Positions 38,126 to 46,921 of a stretch of DNA of 64,000 bases are shown here, in pieces (within the stretch, counting starts at the first letter, position 1; every line of letters starts with the position of its first letter). Location of the stretch: the NCBI RefSeq assembly GCF_948472415.1, contig NZ_OX419519.1, positions 2,976,001-3,040,000 on the forward strand, read 5' to 3'. The position numbers and the translations under genes are program-made. The DNA is from Kitasatospora fiedleri (GTDB lineage Bacteria; Actinomycetota; Actinomycetes; Streptomycetales; Streptomycetaceae). Below the pieces are notes generated by a model. The model worked only from the letters and a program-made list of their open reading frames with translations. It was not told the origin of the DNA and ran no database searches.

Positions 38126-38869
38126 TCAGCCGGTGCGCCGCCGCAGGGTGGCGGCGGCGAGGCCGAGCGCGAGCAGCGCGCTGCCCGCCACCACCGCGAG
38201 GTCGGCCAGGACGCGCCCGCTCACGCCGCCGTGCGCCGCGGTGCGGCCCATCGCGTCGACGGCGTAGGAGAGCGGCAGCACGTCGGAGACCCAGCGCAGC
38301 ACGGGCGCCATCCCGGCGCGGGGCACGAACAGCCCGCAGAGCAGGAGTTGGGGCAGCAGGACGGCGGGCAGGAACTGGACGGCCTGGAACTCGGTGGCGG
38401 CGAACGCGGAGACCAGCAGGCCGAGCGCCGTGCCGAGCAGCCCGTCGGCGACCGCGACGGCGAACAGCATCCAGGTCGGCCCGGCGACGTCGAGGCCGAG
38501 CACGCCGAGGGTGAGGGCGGAGGCGAGCGCGGCCTGGACCAGGGCGACGGCGCCGAAGGCGAGCGCGTAGCCGAGCAGCAGGTCGGGCTTGCCGAGCGGC
38601 ATGGTGAGCAGGCGCTCCAGGGTGCCGCCGGTGCGTTCGCGGAGCATCGCGACCGAGGTGACCAGGAACATCACCAGCAGCGGGAAGACGCCGAGCAGCT
38701 CGGGGCCGATCCGGTCGAAGGTGCCGGGCTGCCCGTCGTACATGTACCTGAGCAGGACGAGCAGCAGGCAGGGCACCAGCAGCAGCATGGCCGCGGTGCG
38801 CGGGTCGTGCCGCAGTTGGGCCAGCACGCGGCCGGCGGTGGCGAGGGTGCGGCGGGCGGCGGGGTTCAC
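38126..38869 (-). CDS. ABC-2 type transporter permease
   Basis: This 247-residue integral membrane protein has six hydrophobic segments and the ABC-2 signature region around LPAVLLPQLLLCGLFVPRAGMAPVLRWVSDVLPLSYAVDAM. The GTG at 38869 overlaps the stop of the ATPase gene (GTGA), so the two are translationally coupled. It forms an exporter with that ATPase. The substrate is unknown; such pairs often export drugs or lipids. Confidence 0.9.
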   Translation of the reverse strand: MNPAARRTLATAGRVLAQLRHDPRTAAMLLLVPCLLLVLLRYMYDGQPGTFDRIGPELLGVFPLLVMFLVTSVAMLRERTGGTLERLLTMPLGKPDLLLGYALAFGAVALVQAALASALTLGVLGLDVAGPTWMLFAVAVADGLLGTALGLLVSAFAATEFQAVQFLPAVLLPQLLLCGLFVPRAGMAPVLRWVSDVLPLSYAVDAMGRTAAHGGVSGRVLADLAVVAGSALLALGLAAATLRRRTG

Positions 38870-39615
38870 CGGGGGTCCTCCGGTCCGGTCCGGACGAGGG
38901 TGAGGAAGGCGTTCTCGACGTCGGCCGCGCCGGTGGCGGCGAGCAGCGCGGCGGGGGTGTCGTGGGCGAGCAGGCGGCCCTCGCGCATCAGCAGCAGGCG
39001 GTCGCAGCGGGTGGCCTCGTCCATGACGTGGCTGGAGACCAGCAGGGTGGCGCCGTCCGCGGCGAGGCCCCGGAACAGCTCCCACAGCTCCTGCCGCAGG
39101 ACGGGGTCGAGGCCGACGGTGGGTTCGTCCAGGACCAGCAGTTCGGGGTGGCCGAGCAGCGCGGCGGCGAGCGAGACCCGGGCGCGCTGGCCGCCGGAGA
39201 GCCGGGCGGCGGGGGTGCGGCGGTGGGCGTCCAGGCCGACCTGGGCGATCACCCGGGCCGGGTCGCCGGGCGGGGCGCCGAGGACGGCGGCGAAGTAGTC
39301 GAGGTTCTCCCCGACCGTCAGGTCGCCGTACACGGACGGGGCCTGGGTGACGTACCCGACCCGGTCCCGCAGCGCGGCGGACCCGGCCGGGCGGCCGAGC
39401 ACCGTGACCGTCCCGGCCGCGGTGCGCTGCACGCCGACGACGCTGCGCAGCAGGGTGGTCTTCCCGCAGCCGCTGGGCCCGAGCAGCCCGGTGACGCTGC
39501 CGCGGGCGACCTCCAGGTCCAGCCCCGGCAGCACGGTGGTCGCGCCGCGGCGCACCACCAGCCCCTCGACCCTGATCGCGGGGCCGTCGACCGGCCCCGC
39601 CGAAGAATTCATCAT
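38866..39615 (-). CDS. ABC transporter ATP-binding protein
   Basis: This 249-residue ATPase has Walker [11 protein letters not shown]-loop VTQAPSVYG, signature [12 protein letters not shown], Walker [13 protein letters not shown] and switch His in SSHVMDEA. It drives the coupled ABC-2 permease. ATG codons at 39615 and 39612 are alternative starts and lie within a 14-bp palindrome, so repression at the start codon is likely. The frameshifted TetR gene 2 kb away, beyond metG, is a candidate regulator. Confidence 0.93.
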   Translation of the reverse strand: MMNSSAGPVDGPAIRVEGLVVRRGATTVLPGLDLEVARGSVTGLLGPSGCGKTTLLRSVVGVQRTAAGTVTVLGRPAGSAALRDRVGYVTQAPSVYGDLTVGENLDYFAAVLGAPPGDPARVIAQVGLDAHRRTPAARLSGGQRARVSLAAALLGHPELLVLDEPTVGLDPVLRQELWELFRGLAADGATLLVSSHVMDEATRCDRLLLMREGRLLAHDTPAALLAATGAADVENAFLTLVRTGPEDPR

Positions 39616-39622
39616 GTGATGA
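39609..39622. promoter_or_regulatory. Palindrome over the ABC ATPase start codon
   Basis: TCATCATGTGATGA has 6-bp perfect arms and a 2-nt centre and includes both candidate ATG codons. Its form is typical of TetR-type operators. Confidence 0.6.
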
Positions 39623-39956
39623 GTTTCCTGTCGCGCACCATCCCCGTCAAGCCCCCGTCAAGCCCCTGCGGAGGCCCCGCCCACCGGCCCCGCTCGGAGC
39701 CCGGCGAAGGCCCCGCCCGGCCCCCGGCGGACGGCCGCTCCCCGACCCCGCCCGGCCCGACGGCGACCCGGAACGGACCGCGTGCTCCCCCCTTGACAGC
39801 CCGCCGATAAGCGGTACGGCCGGGACACCCCGGTTCGGTACGATTGCGTCGGCCGGACGGCAGCCGAAACGCCCCGCACCGGCCCCTCTGAACCCGTTGA
39901 ACCCGTCCGCGGCCGCCTCCCGGGGTGCCCGCCGGAGAGCATGGGAGTTCCCCAGG
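39623..39956. other. Gap between the ABC exporter and metG
   Basis: This 334-nt gap is divergent. It must hold the metG promoter; I see no T-box or SAM-riboswitch landmarks. The distal 140 nt are C/G-rich simple sequence (GCCCCGCCC-type runs). Confidence 0.35.
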
Positions 39957-41666
39957 ATGACTCGGCAGTTGATCACCAGCGCGCTTCCCTACATCAACGG
40001 GATCAAGCACCTGGGCAACATGGTCGGGTCGATGCTCCCGGCGGACGTCTACTCCCGGTACCTGCGCCAGCGCGGCCACGAGGTGCTGTACATCTGCGCG
40101 ACCGACGAGCACGGCACCCCCGCCGAGCTGGCCGCCCAGGAGGCCGGGCTGCCGGTGGCCGAGTTCTGCGCCCGGGCGCACGACCAGCAGAAGGCGATCT
40201 ACGACGGCTTCCAGCTGTCCTTCGACTACTTCGGCCGCTCCTCCTCGCCGCAGAACCGCGAGATCACCCAGGAGATCGCCCGCGAGCTGCACGCCAACGG
40301 CTTCATCGAGGAGCGGGCGATCCGCCAGGTGTACTCGGTGGCCGACGGCCGCTTCCTGCCGGACCGCTACATCGTCGGCACCTGCCCGCACTGCGGCTAC
40401 GACAAGGCCCGCGGCGACCAGTGCGAGAACTGCACCCGCGTGCTGGACCCGACCGACCTGCTGGAGCCGCGCTCGGCGATCAGCGGCAGCTCCGAGCTGG
40501 AGGTGCGCGAGACCAAGCACCTGTTCCTGCTCCAGTCGAAGCTGACCGACGAGGTGGAGTCCTGGATCGCCGCCAACGGCGACAACTGGCCGGTGCTGGC
40601 CTCCTCGATCGCCCGCAAGTGGCTGACCGAGGGCCTCCAGGACCGCGCGATCACCCGCGACCTGGAGTGGGGCGTCCCCGTCCCGGCCGACACCTGGCCC
40701 GAACTGGCCGCCGAGGGCAAGGTGTTCTACGTCTGGTTCGACGCCCCGATCGAGTACATCGGCGCCACCAAGGAGTGGGCGGACGCCACCGGCGGCGACT
40801 GGCGCTCCTGGTGGTACGAGGCGGACGACACCGTCCGGTACACCGAGTTCATGGCCAAGGACAACGTCCCGTTCCACACCGTGATGTTCCCGGCCACCAT
40901 CCTCGGCTCGCGCAAGCCGTGGAAGAAGGTCGACTACGTCAAGGCGTTCAACTGGCTGACGTACTACGGCGGGAAGTTCTCCACCAGCCAGAAGCTCGGC
41001 ATCTTCACCGACGTCGCGCTCGAACTGCTGCCGGCCGACTACTGGCGCTACTACCTGATGGCGAACGCCCCGGAGTCCGACGACTCCAGCTTCACCTGGG
41101 ACCTGTTCGCGGCCACCGTCAACAAGGACCTCGCCGACACCCTGGGCAACTTCGTCAACCGGGTGCTCTCCTTCAGCCGCAAGCGCTTCGGCGACGAGGT
41201 CCCGGCCGGCGCGGCGAACGGCGCGGCGGAGGAGCAGTTGGGCGGGCAGATCGCCGAGCTGCTGGCCGAGTACGAGACCCAGCTCGACGCGCTGAACTTC
41301 CGCAAGGCCGCGCAGGCGCTGCGCGCGCTCTGGTCGGCGGGCAACGCGTACCTGGACGTCACGGCGCCCTGGACGGAGATCAAGACCGACCCGGAGGCGG
41401 CCGCCCGCACCCTGCGCACCGCGATCAACCTGATCCACCTGTACGCGGTGGTCTCCGAGCCGTTCATCCCGGCCGCGGCCAAGGCGATCCGCGAGTCCTT
41501 CGCGCTGGAGGGCGACACCCGCACCTGGGTGACCGCGGACGAGGCCCGCGCGCTGTCGTCCGTCCCGGCCGGGACGGGCTTCACCGTCCCGCCGGTGCTG
41601 TTCGCCAAGATCACCGACGAGGACCTGGCCGCCTGGACCGAGCGCTTCGGCGGCGGCCAGGGCTGA
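39957..41666 (+). CDS. metG: Methionyl-tRNA synthetase
   Basis: This 569-residue class I synthetase attaches methionine to tRNA-Met. The HIGH-type motif is in [14 protein letters not shown]. The zinc knuckle has paired CxxC motifs (CPHCG, CENC), and the KMSKS loop is represented by KFSTSQK. An anticodon-binding helical domain follows from about residue 400. There is no C-terminal tRNA-binding extension, as usual in this group. The ATG at 39957 follows CCAGG. Its setting between an ABC exporter and a TetR gene is not a usual metG context. Confidence 0.96.
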   Translation: MTRQLITSALPYINGIKHLGNMVGSMLPADVYSRYLRQRGHEVLYICATDEHGTPAELAAQEAGLPVAEFCARAHDQQKAIYDGFQLSFDYFGRSSSPQNREITQEIARELHANGFIEERAIRQVYSVADGRFLPDRYIVGTCPHCGYDKARGDQCENCTRVLDPTDLLEPRSAISGSSELEVRETKHLFLLQSKLTDEVESWIAANGDNWPVLASSIARKWLTEGLQDRAITRDLEWGVPVPADTWPELAAEGKVFYVWFDAPIEYIGATKEWADATGGDWRSWWYEADDTVRYTEFMAKDNVPFHTVMFPATILGSRKPWKKVDYVKAFNWLTYYGGKFSTSQKLGIFTDVALELLPADYWRYYLMANAPESDDSSFTWDLFAATVNKDLADTLGNFVNRVLSFSRKRFGDEVPAGAANGAAEEQLGGQIAELLAEYETQLDALNFRKAAQALRALWSAGNAYLDVTAPWTEIKTDPEAAARTLRTAINLIHLYAVVSEPFIPAAAKAIRESFALEGDTRTWVTADEARALSSVPAGTGFTVPPVLFAKITDEDLAAWTERFGGGQG

Positions 41667-41677
41667 CCAGCCCCTCC

Positions 41678-42267
41678 TCAGCCCGTCAGGTACCCCTGGA
41701 CGGTGCGGCCCAGCAGCGGGGCCAGCACCTCCGGGGGTGCCGAGGCGAGCGGCTCGACCGCGATCACGTACCGGGCCATCGCCAGCCCGACGACCTGCGA
41801 CATCACCAGCTCGACCCGCAGCTCCGGCTCCGGCACGTCGAGCCGGTCCGCGACCCGGGCGACCAGCTCGGTCACCATGAAGCCGCGCATCAGCGCCGCG
41901 ACCTCCTCGCTGGCGGCGGCCGTCCGCACCAGCGCCAGCAGCCGCTCCCGCACGGCGGGCTGCTCCCAGAGCGCCAGCACGAAGCCCGCCACCCGCTCGC
42001 CGACCGTCGCCGGGTCGCCCGCGAACACCTGCTCCACCACCGTGCGCGGGTCGAACGGGAACTCCAGCGCCGCCGCGAACAGCCGGTCCTTGCTGCCGAA
42101 GTAGTGGTGCAGCAGCGCCGGGTCCACCCCCGCGGCCCGGGCGATCGCCCGCATGCTGGCCTTCTGGTAGCCGCGCGCCGCGAACTCCGTCCGGGCCGCC
42201 GCCAGCACCGCCCCCGGGTGTCCTCGCCCCCGGGCCGCCGCCCCCGCGCCTTCGTGCCGCCGTCCAT
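41678..42267 (-). pseudogene. TetR-family regulator with a single-base frameshift near its N-terminus
   Basis: The body of a TetR regulator is clear: AARTEFAARGYQKASMRAIA, then VDPALLHHYFGSKDRLF and a ligand domain to the stop at 41678. In that frame the N-terminus is nonsense (RRHEGAGAAARGRGHPG). In the next frame a normal start MDGGTKARGRRPGGEDTRG (ATG 42267) leads straight up to it. One missing base in the five-C run at 42211-42215 (plus strand) explains the shift; adding it gives about 196 residues. Alternatively translation starts at an internal GTG and helix 1 is lost. It may regulate the ABC exporter 2 kb away. Confidence 0.8.
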
Positions 42268-42369
42268 CCCGCCATTGTCCCCGGGGCGGCGCGGGGCCGG
42301 GGACGCCGCCCGCGCCGGGAGCGGGCACATTTCGGTCAGGACTCGAAACCGACCCGCCCTACCGCCTGC

Positions 42370-42381
42370 CTACGCGCGTAG
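42370..42381. promoter_or_regulatory. CTACGCGCGTAG palindrome upstream of deoC
   Basis: This is an identical 12-mer to that before punA. It ends 13 nt before the deoC GTG and directly abuts a -10-like TATGCT (42383-42388), so bound protein would block RNA polymerase. Confidence 0.75.
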
Positions 42382-42394
42382 ATATGCTGCTCTG

Positions 42395-43387
42395 GTGACT
42401 ATGTCCACTCTTGCAGCCAACGCCCCCGGCGCCGCGGGCGGCGGTCTCGCGGACGTCGCGGCGTCCGAGGCCACCTTGCGCCGTTTCCTGCACGGCCTGC
42501 CCGGGGTCGATCAGGTCGGTCTGGAGTCGCGGGCGGCGGGCCTCGGCACGCGGTCGATCAAGACCACCGCCAAGGCCTTCGCCATCGACCTCGCCATCTC
42601 GATGATCGACCTGACCACCCTGGAGGGCGCGGACACCGTCGGCAAGGTCCGCTCGCTGTGCGCGAAGGGCCTCAGCCCGGACCCGTCCGACCGCTCCACC
42701 CCGCGGGTCGCGGCGATCTGCGTGTACCCGGACATGGTGGCCACCGCGAAGGAGGCGCTGCGCGGCAGCGGCGTCCAGGTCGCCTCGGTGGCCACCGCCT
42801 TCCCGTCCGGCCGGGCCGGCCTGCCGGTGAAGCTGGCGGACACCGCGGAGGCGGTCGCCGCCGGCGCGGACGAGATCGACATGGTGATCGACCGGGGCGC
42901 CTTCCTCTCCGGCCGCTACCTGGAGGTCTTCGAGACGATCCGCGCGGTCAAGGCGGCCTGCGCGCGCCCGGACGGCAGCGCGGCCCACCTCAAGGTGATC
43001 TTCGAGACCGGCGAGCTGCAGACGTACGACAACGTCCGCCGGGCGTCCTGGCTGGCGATGATCGCCGGCGCGGACTTCATCAAGACCTCCACCGGCAAGG
43101 TCGCGGTGAACGCGACCCCGCCGGTGACGCTGCTGATGCTGGAGGCGGTGCGGGACTTCCGCGCGGCGACCGGCGTGCAGATCGGCGTGAAGCCGGCCGG
43201 TGGCATCCGCACCACCAAGGACGCGATGAAGTACCTGGTGATGGTGAACGAGACGCTCGGCGACGACTGGCTGAGCCCGCACTGGTTCCGGTTCGGCGCC
43301 TCCAGCCTGCTGAACGACCTGCTGATGCAGCGCCAGAAGCTGAGCACCGGCCGGTACTCCGGTCCCGACTACGTGACGGTGGACTGA
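42395..43387 (+). CDS. deoC: Deoxyribose-phosphate aldolase
   Basis: This 330-residue aldolase cleaves 2-deoxyribose-5-phosphate to acetaldehyde and glyceraldehyde-3-phosphate. The Schiff-base Lys is in GADFIKTSTGK, with EIDMVIDRGAFLSG and GVKPAGGIRT as further barrel motifs and VCVYP-like AICVYPDMV early. The GTG at 42395 follows a -10-like hexamer by 6 nt and has no Shine-Dalgarno, so the mRNA is probably leaderless; an ATG two codons on is the alternative. The acetaldehyde product fits with the two aldehyde dehydrogenase genes that follow 5 nt later. Confidence 0.93.
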   Translation: MTMSTLAANAPGAAGGGLADVAASEATLRRFLHGLPGVDQVGLESRAAGLGTRSIKTTAKAFAIDLAISMIDLTTLEGADTVGKVRSLCAKGLSPDPSDRSTPRVAAICVYPDMVATAKEALRGSGVQVASVATAFPSGRAGLPVKLADTAEAVAAGADEIDMVIDRGAFLSGRYLEVFETIRAVKAACARPDGSAAHLKVIFETGELQTYDNVRRASWLAMIAGADFIKTSTGKVAVNATPPVTLLMLEAVRDFRAATGVQIGVKPAGGIRTTKDAMKYLVMVNETLGDDWLSPHWFRFGASSLLNDLLMQRQKLSTGRYSGPDYVTVD

Positions 43388-43392
43388 GGACG

Positions 43393-44952
43393 ATGTCGAA
43401 GACCAAGAAGACCCGGCCCGAGACCGGAACCCCGACCCCGGCGGCCTCGAACCCGGCGGCCTCGAACCCGGCGACCGCAGCCGCGACCCCGGCCGAGCAG
43501 CCGCCCGCCCGCCGCTCCGGCCTGTTCGCGTACGCCCCGGCCCCCGAGTCCCCGGCCGCCGCGGGTGAGATCGCCACCGGCTACGGCCACTTCATCGGCG
43601 GCGAGTTCGTCGACTCCTCCGGCTCGGAGGCGCTGAAGACCGTCAACCCGGCGACCGAGCAGGTGCTGGCCGAGTTCGCCCAGGGCACCCCGGAGGACGT
43701 GGACCGCGCGGTCGCGGCGGCCCGGAAGGCGTTCGCCGACTGGTCGGCGCTGCCGGGCAGCGAGCGCGCCAAGTACCTGTTCCGGATCGCCCGGATCATC
43801 CAGGAGCGCAGCCGCGAACTGGCGGTGCTGGAGACGATCGACAACGGCAAGCCGATCCGCGAGACCCGCGACGTCGACCTGCCGCTGGTCGCCGCGCACT
43901 TCTTCTACTACGCGGGCTGGGCCGACAAGCTCGACCACGCGGGCTGGGGCCGCAACCCGCGCCCGCTGGGCGTGGCCGCGCAGGTCATCCCGTGGAACTT
44001 CCCGCTGCTGATGCTGGCCTGGAAGGTCGCCCCGGCGCTGGCCACCGGCAACACGGTGGTGCTCAAGCCCGCCGAGACCACCCCGCTGACCGCGCTGCGC
44101 TTCGCCGAGATCTGCCGCCAGGCGGGCCTGCCGAAGGGCGTGGTGAACATCGTCACCGGCGACGGCCGCACCGGCGCCGCGCTGACCGCGCACGAGGGCG
44201 TCGACAAGGTCGCCTTCACCGGTTCCACCCCGGTGGGCCGGGCGATCGCCAAGCAGGTCGCGGGCACCCGCAAGAAGCTCTCGCTGGAGCTCGGCGGCAA
44301 GGCCGCCAACATCGTGTTCGACGACGCGCCGCTGGACCAGGCGGTCGAGGGCATCGTCGACGGCATCTTCTTCAACCAGGGCCACGTGTGCTGCGCGGGC
44401 AGCCGCCTGCTGGTGCAGGAGTCGGTGCAGGACGAGCTGCTGGACGCGCTCAAGCGCCGGATGGGCACCCTGCGGGTCGGCGACCCGCTGGACAAGAACA
44501 CCGACGTCGGCGCGATCAACTCGGCCGAGCAGCTGGCCCGGATCACCGAGCTGGCCGCGGCGGGCGAGCAGGAGGGCGCCGAGCGCTGGGCCCCGGAGTG
44601 CGAACTCCCGGGCGCGGGCTACTGGTTCCGCCCGACCCTGTTCACCGGCGTCTCGCAGGCCCACCGGATCGCCCGCGAGGAGGTCTTCGGCCCGGTGCTG
44701 TCGGTGCTGACCTTCCGCACCCCCGCGGAGGCGGTGGAGAAGGCCAACAACACCCCGTACGGCCTGTCCGCCGGCATCTGGACGGAGAAGGGCTCGCGCA
44801 TCCTGTGGATGGCGAACCGGCTCCGGGCGGGCGTGGTGTGGGCGAACACCTTCAACAAGTTCGACCCGACCTCGCCGTTCGGCGGGTACAAGGAGTCCGG
44901 TTACGGCCGCGAGGGCGGCCGCCACGGTCTGGAGGCGTACCTCGATGTCTGA
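43393..44952 (+). CDS. Aldehyde dehydrogenase (catalytic)
   Basis: This 519-residue NAD(P)+-dependent aldehyde dehydrogenase follows deoC by 5 nt, and acetaldehyde from DeoC is a natural substrate. The first 60 residues are a Pro/Ala/Thr-rich extension. The cofactor region has VIPWNFPLLMLAWKVAPALA and FTGSTPVGRAI, the general base is in LELGGKAA, and the catalytic Cys333 lies in NQGHVCCAGSR. EVFGPVLSV closes the domain. Its stop overlaps the start of the next gene by 8 nt. Confidence 0.93.
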   Translation: MSKTKKTRPETGTPTPAASNPAASNPATAAATPAEQPPARRSGLFAYAPAPESPAAAGEIATGYGHFIGGEFVDSSGSEALKTVNPATEQVLAEFAQGTPEDVDRAVAAARKAFADWSALPGSERAKYLFRIARIIQERSRELAVLETIDNGKPIRETRDVDLPLVAAHFFYYAGWADKLDHAGWGRNPRPLGVAAQVIPWNFPLLMLAWKVAPALATGNTVVLKPAETTPLTALRFAEICRQAGLPKGVVNIVTGDGRTGAALTAHEGVDKVAFTGSTPVGRAIAKQVAGTRKKLSLELGGKAANIVFDDAPLDQAVEGIVDGIFFNQGHVCCAGSRLLVQESVQDELLDALKRRMGTLRVGDPLDKNTDVGAINSAEQLARITELAAAGEQEGAERWAPECELPGAGYWFRPTLFTGVSQAHRIAREEVFGPVLSVLTFRTPAEAVEKANNTPYGLSAGIWTEKGSRILWMANRLRAGVVWANTFNKFDPTSPFGGYKESGYGREGGRHGLEAYLDV

Positions 44953-45847
44953 GCAGACTGTCCGACTGGACATCTTCAAGACCTACAAGCTGTACGTCGG
45001 CGGGAAGTTCCCGCGCTCGGAGAGCGGGCGGGTGTACGAGGTGACGGACACGGAGGACGCCTGGCTGGCGAACGCGCCGCTGGGCACCCGCAAGGACGCC
45101 CGGGACGCCGTGCTGGCGGCCCGCGCGGCGGTGAAGGGCTGGTCGGGCACCACCGCGTACAACCGCGGGCAGGTGCTGTACCGGGTGGCCGAGATGCTGG
45201 AGGGCCGCCGGGAGCAGTTCGCCGCCGAGGTGGCGGCGGCCGAGGGCGTGAGCGCCGGGCGGGCGGCGGCGCTGGTGGGCGCGGCGGTCGACCGCTGGGT
45301 CTGGTACGCGGGCTGGACCGACAAGGTCGCGCAGGTCGCGGGCGGCGCCAACCCGGTGGCCGGGCCGTTCTTCAACCTGTCCACCCCGGAGCCGACCGGC
45401 GTGGTCGGCGTCCTGGCGCCGCAGGCCGGTACCGGCTTCTCGCTGCTGGGCCTGGTCTCGGTGATCGCCCCGGCGATCGCCACCGGCAACACCGTGGTGG
45501 TCGCGGCGGCCGAGCGGGCCCCGCTGCCGGCGCTGTCGCTGGGCGAGGTGCTGGCCACCTCGGACGTGCCGGGCGGCGTGGTCAACCTGCTCTCCGGCCG
45601 CACCGCGGACCTCGCCCCGACGCTGGCCTCCCACCAGGACGTCAACGCGCTCGACCTGGCCGGGGCGATCGCCCCGGACGGGCCCGGCGCGGCGGCGGCG
45701 CTGGAGGAGTCGGCGGCGGATACATTGAAGCGAGTGGTCCGACCGGCCGCCGACCCGTCCGCCGAGGACTGGACGGCCGAGCCCGGCACCGGGCGGCTGC
45801 TCTCCTTCCTGGAGACGAAGACGGTCTGGCACCCGATGGGCATCTAG
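44945..45847 (+). CDS. Truncated aldehyde dehydrogenase homologue without catalytic Cys
   Basis: This 300-residue protein keeps the N-terminal cofactor-binding part of the ALDH fold (YVGGKFPRSESGRVYEV, then TGVVGVLAPQAGTGFSLLGL, PAIATGNTVVVAA). It lacks the catalytic half, and the whole protein contains no cysteine. It overlaps the active ALDH gene by 8 nt, so the two are made together and probably form a mixed complex. Vertebrate and bacterial ALDH16 enzymes have the same full-plus-degenerate arrangement fused in one chain, so this looks like a split ALDH16. A terminator follows. Confidence 0.82.
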   Translation: MSEQTVRLDIFKTYKLYVGGKFPRSESGRVYEVTDTEDAWLANAPLGTRKDARDAVLAARAAVKGWSGTTAYNRGQVLYRVAEMLEGRREQFAAEVAAAEGVSAGRAAALVGAAVDRWVWYAGWTDKVAQVAGGANPVAGPFFNLSTPEPTGVVGVLAPQAGTGFSLLGLVSVIAPAIATGNTVVVAAAERAPLPALSLGEVLATSDVPGGVVNLLSGRTADLAPTLASHQDVNALDLAGAIAPDGPGAAAALEESAADTLKRVVRPAADPSAEDWTAEPGTGRLLSFLETKTVWHPMGI

Positions 45848-45923
45848 CCCCCGGCCGACCGGCCAACTCCACACAGACCGGCCGTCCTCAGTGCCCTACC
45901 CCCCCCGGGGCCCGGGCGGCCGT

Positions 45924-45963
45924 GACGGGCCCGCACTTCTCCCCCCCCTGGTGCGGGCCCGTC
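45924..45963 (+). terminator. Terminator of the deoC-ALDH operon
   Basis: GACGGGCCCGCAC (45924-45936) and GTGCGGGCCCGTC (45951-45963) form a perfect 13-bp stem with a 14-nt pyrimidine loop, 76 nt after the last gene. Confidence 0.8.
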
Positions 45964-46040
45964 CCCATGCCCGCACGCTGCGTGACGGGGCCGACCGGCG
46001 GGTTCCGAGCTGCCCCTCCGATGCCTCAGACTGGTTTCCC

Positions 46041-46676
46041 GTGAGTGACACCCCGCTGAACCGCCGCCCGATATCCCGCGTCATCCTGCTGTCGGGCCCC
46101 TCGGGGTCGGGGAAGTCCTCGCTGGCCGAGCGCAGCGGGCTCCCGGTCCTGCAACTGGACGACTTCTACAAGGACGGCGACGACCCGACGCTGCCGCAGC
46201 TGCCGGACGGCGGCGGGACGGACTGGGACTCGCCGCTGTCCTGGCACGCGGAGCAGGCGCTGGCGGCGATCCGGGCGCTGGTCTTCGAGGGCCGGGCCGA
46301 GGTGCCGGTGTACTCGATCCCGGACAACGGCCGGGCGGGCAGCCGCCTGCTGGAGCTGGACGGCGCGGCGGGCTTCGTCGCGGAGGGGATCTTCGCCGCC
46401 GAGCTGGTGCGCCGGTGCGCGGCCGAGGGCCTGCTGGGCGACGCGCTGTGCCTGCGCAACAAGCCGGCCACGACGGCCTGGCGGCGGTTCCGGCGGGACG
46501 TCCGGGAGGGCCGCAAGTCGGTGCCGTACCTGGTGCGCCGGGGCCTGCGGCTGATGCGGGCCGAGCGCGGCATCGTGGCCCGGCAGGTGGAGCTGGGCTC
46601 GTACGCCTGCTCGGGCCTGGAGGCGGGCCGGCGGATCGCCGCGGTGGCCCGGCAGCTGCCCGCCGAACTGGTCTGA
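46041..46676 (+). CDS. udk: Uridine kinase-like P-loop kinase
   Basis: This 211-residue NTPase has Walker A GPSGSGKSS, then LQLDDFYKDGDDPTLP, the substrate-binding aspartates seen in uridine kinases, and TDWDSPLSWH. GFVAEGIFAAE stands at the Walker B position, and R-R-x-x-R-D-x-x-E-G-R-K near the lid. It would phosphorylate uridine or cytidine, in line with the nucleoside genes upstream. The GTG at 46041 gives the first sensible residues; the open frame extends 50 codons upstream through terminator DNA. Confidence 0.85.
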   Translation: MSDTPLNRRPISRVILLSGPSGSGKSSLAERSGLPVLQLDDFYKDGDDPTLPQLPDGGGTDWDSPLSWHAEQALAAIRALVFEGRAEVPVYSIPDNGRAGSRLLELDGAAGFVAEGIFAAELVRRCAAEGLLGDALCLRNKPATTAWRRFRRDVREGRKSVPYLVRRGLRLMRAERGIVARQVELGSYACSGLEAGRRIAAVARQLPAELV

Positions 46677-46704
46677 GCGGCCCCCGGCAGTAGGACGACG
46701 GGAG

Positions 46705-46750
46705 CGGGCGGGGCCCCGGTGCCGTTTCCCCCGCACCGGGGCCCCGCCCG
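46705..46750. terminator. Bidirectional terminator between udk and sigQ
   Basis: Positions 46705-46722 and 46733-46750 are exact reverse complements (18 bp) with a 10-nt loop. It lies between two convergent genes. Confidence 0.85.
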
Positions 46751-46921
46751 TTCCGTCCGGGTCCGGGACTTCCCCCCGCGGCCGTCTCCCCCGAGTCGGC
46801 CGCCGCGTCCCGTGCCCTTCCCCCCTGTTCCCCCTCTTTCCCCCCGCTGCCCGTCCCCCGACGGGAGTCCTGTGCGCCGTGCGCGGCTCAGCGGCCGGCG
46901 CGGCTCAGCGGCCGGCGCGGC

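Noticed and set aside
39623..39956. T-box or SAM riboswitch before metG
   Set aside because: No specifier-loop, T-box or SAM-I core landmarks could be found by eye.
45891..46040. Longer uridine kinase start at 45891
   Set aside because: The added 50 codons run through the terminator hairpin and match nothing; GTG 46041 leads directly into the kinase fold.
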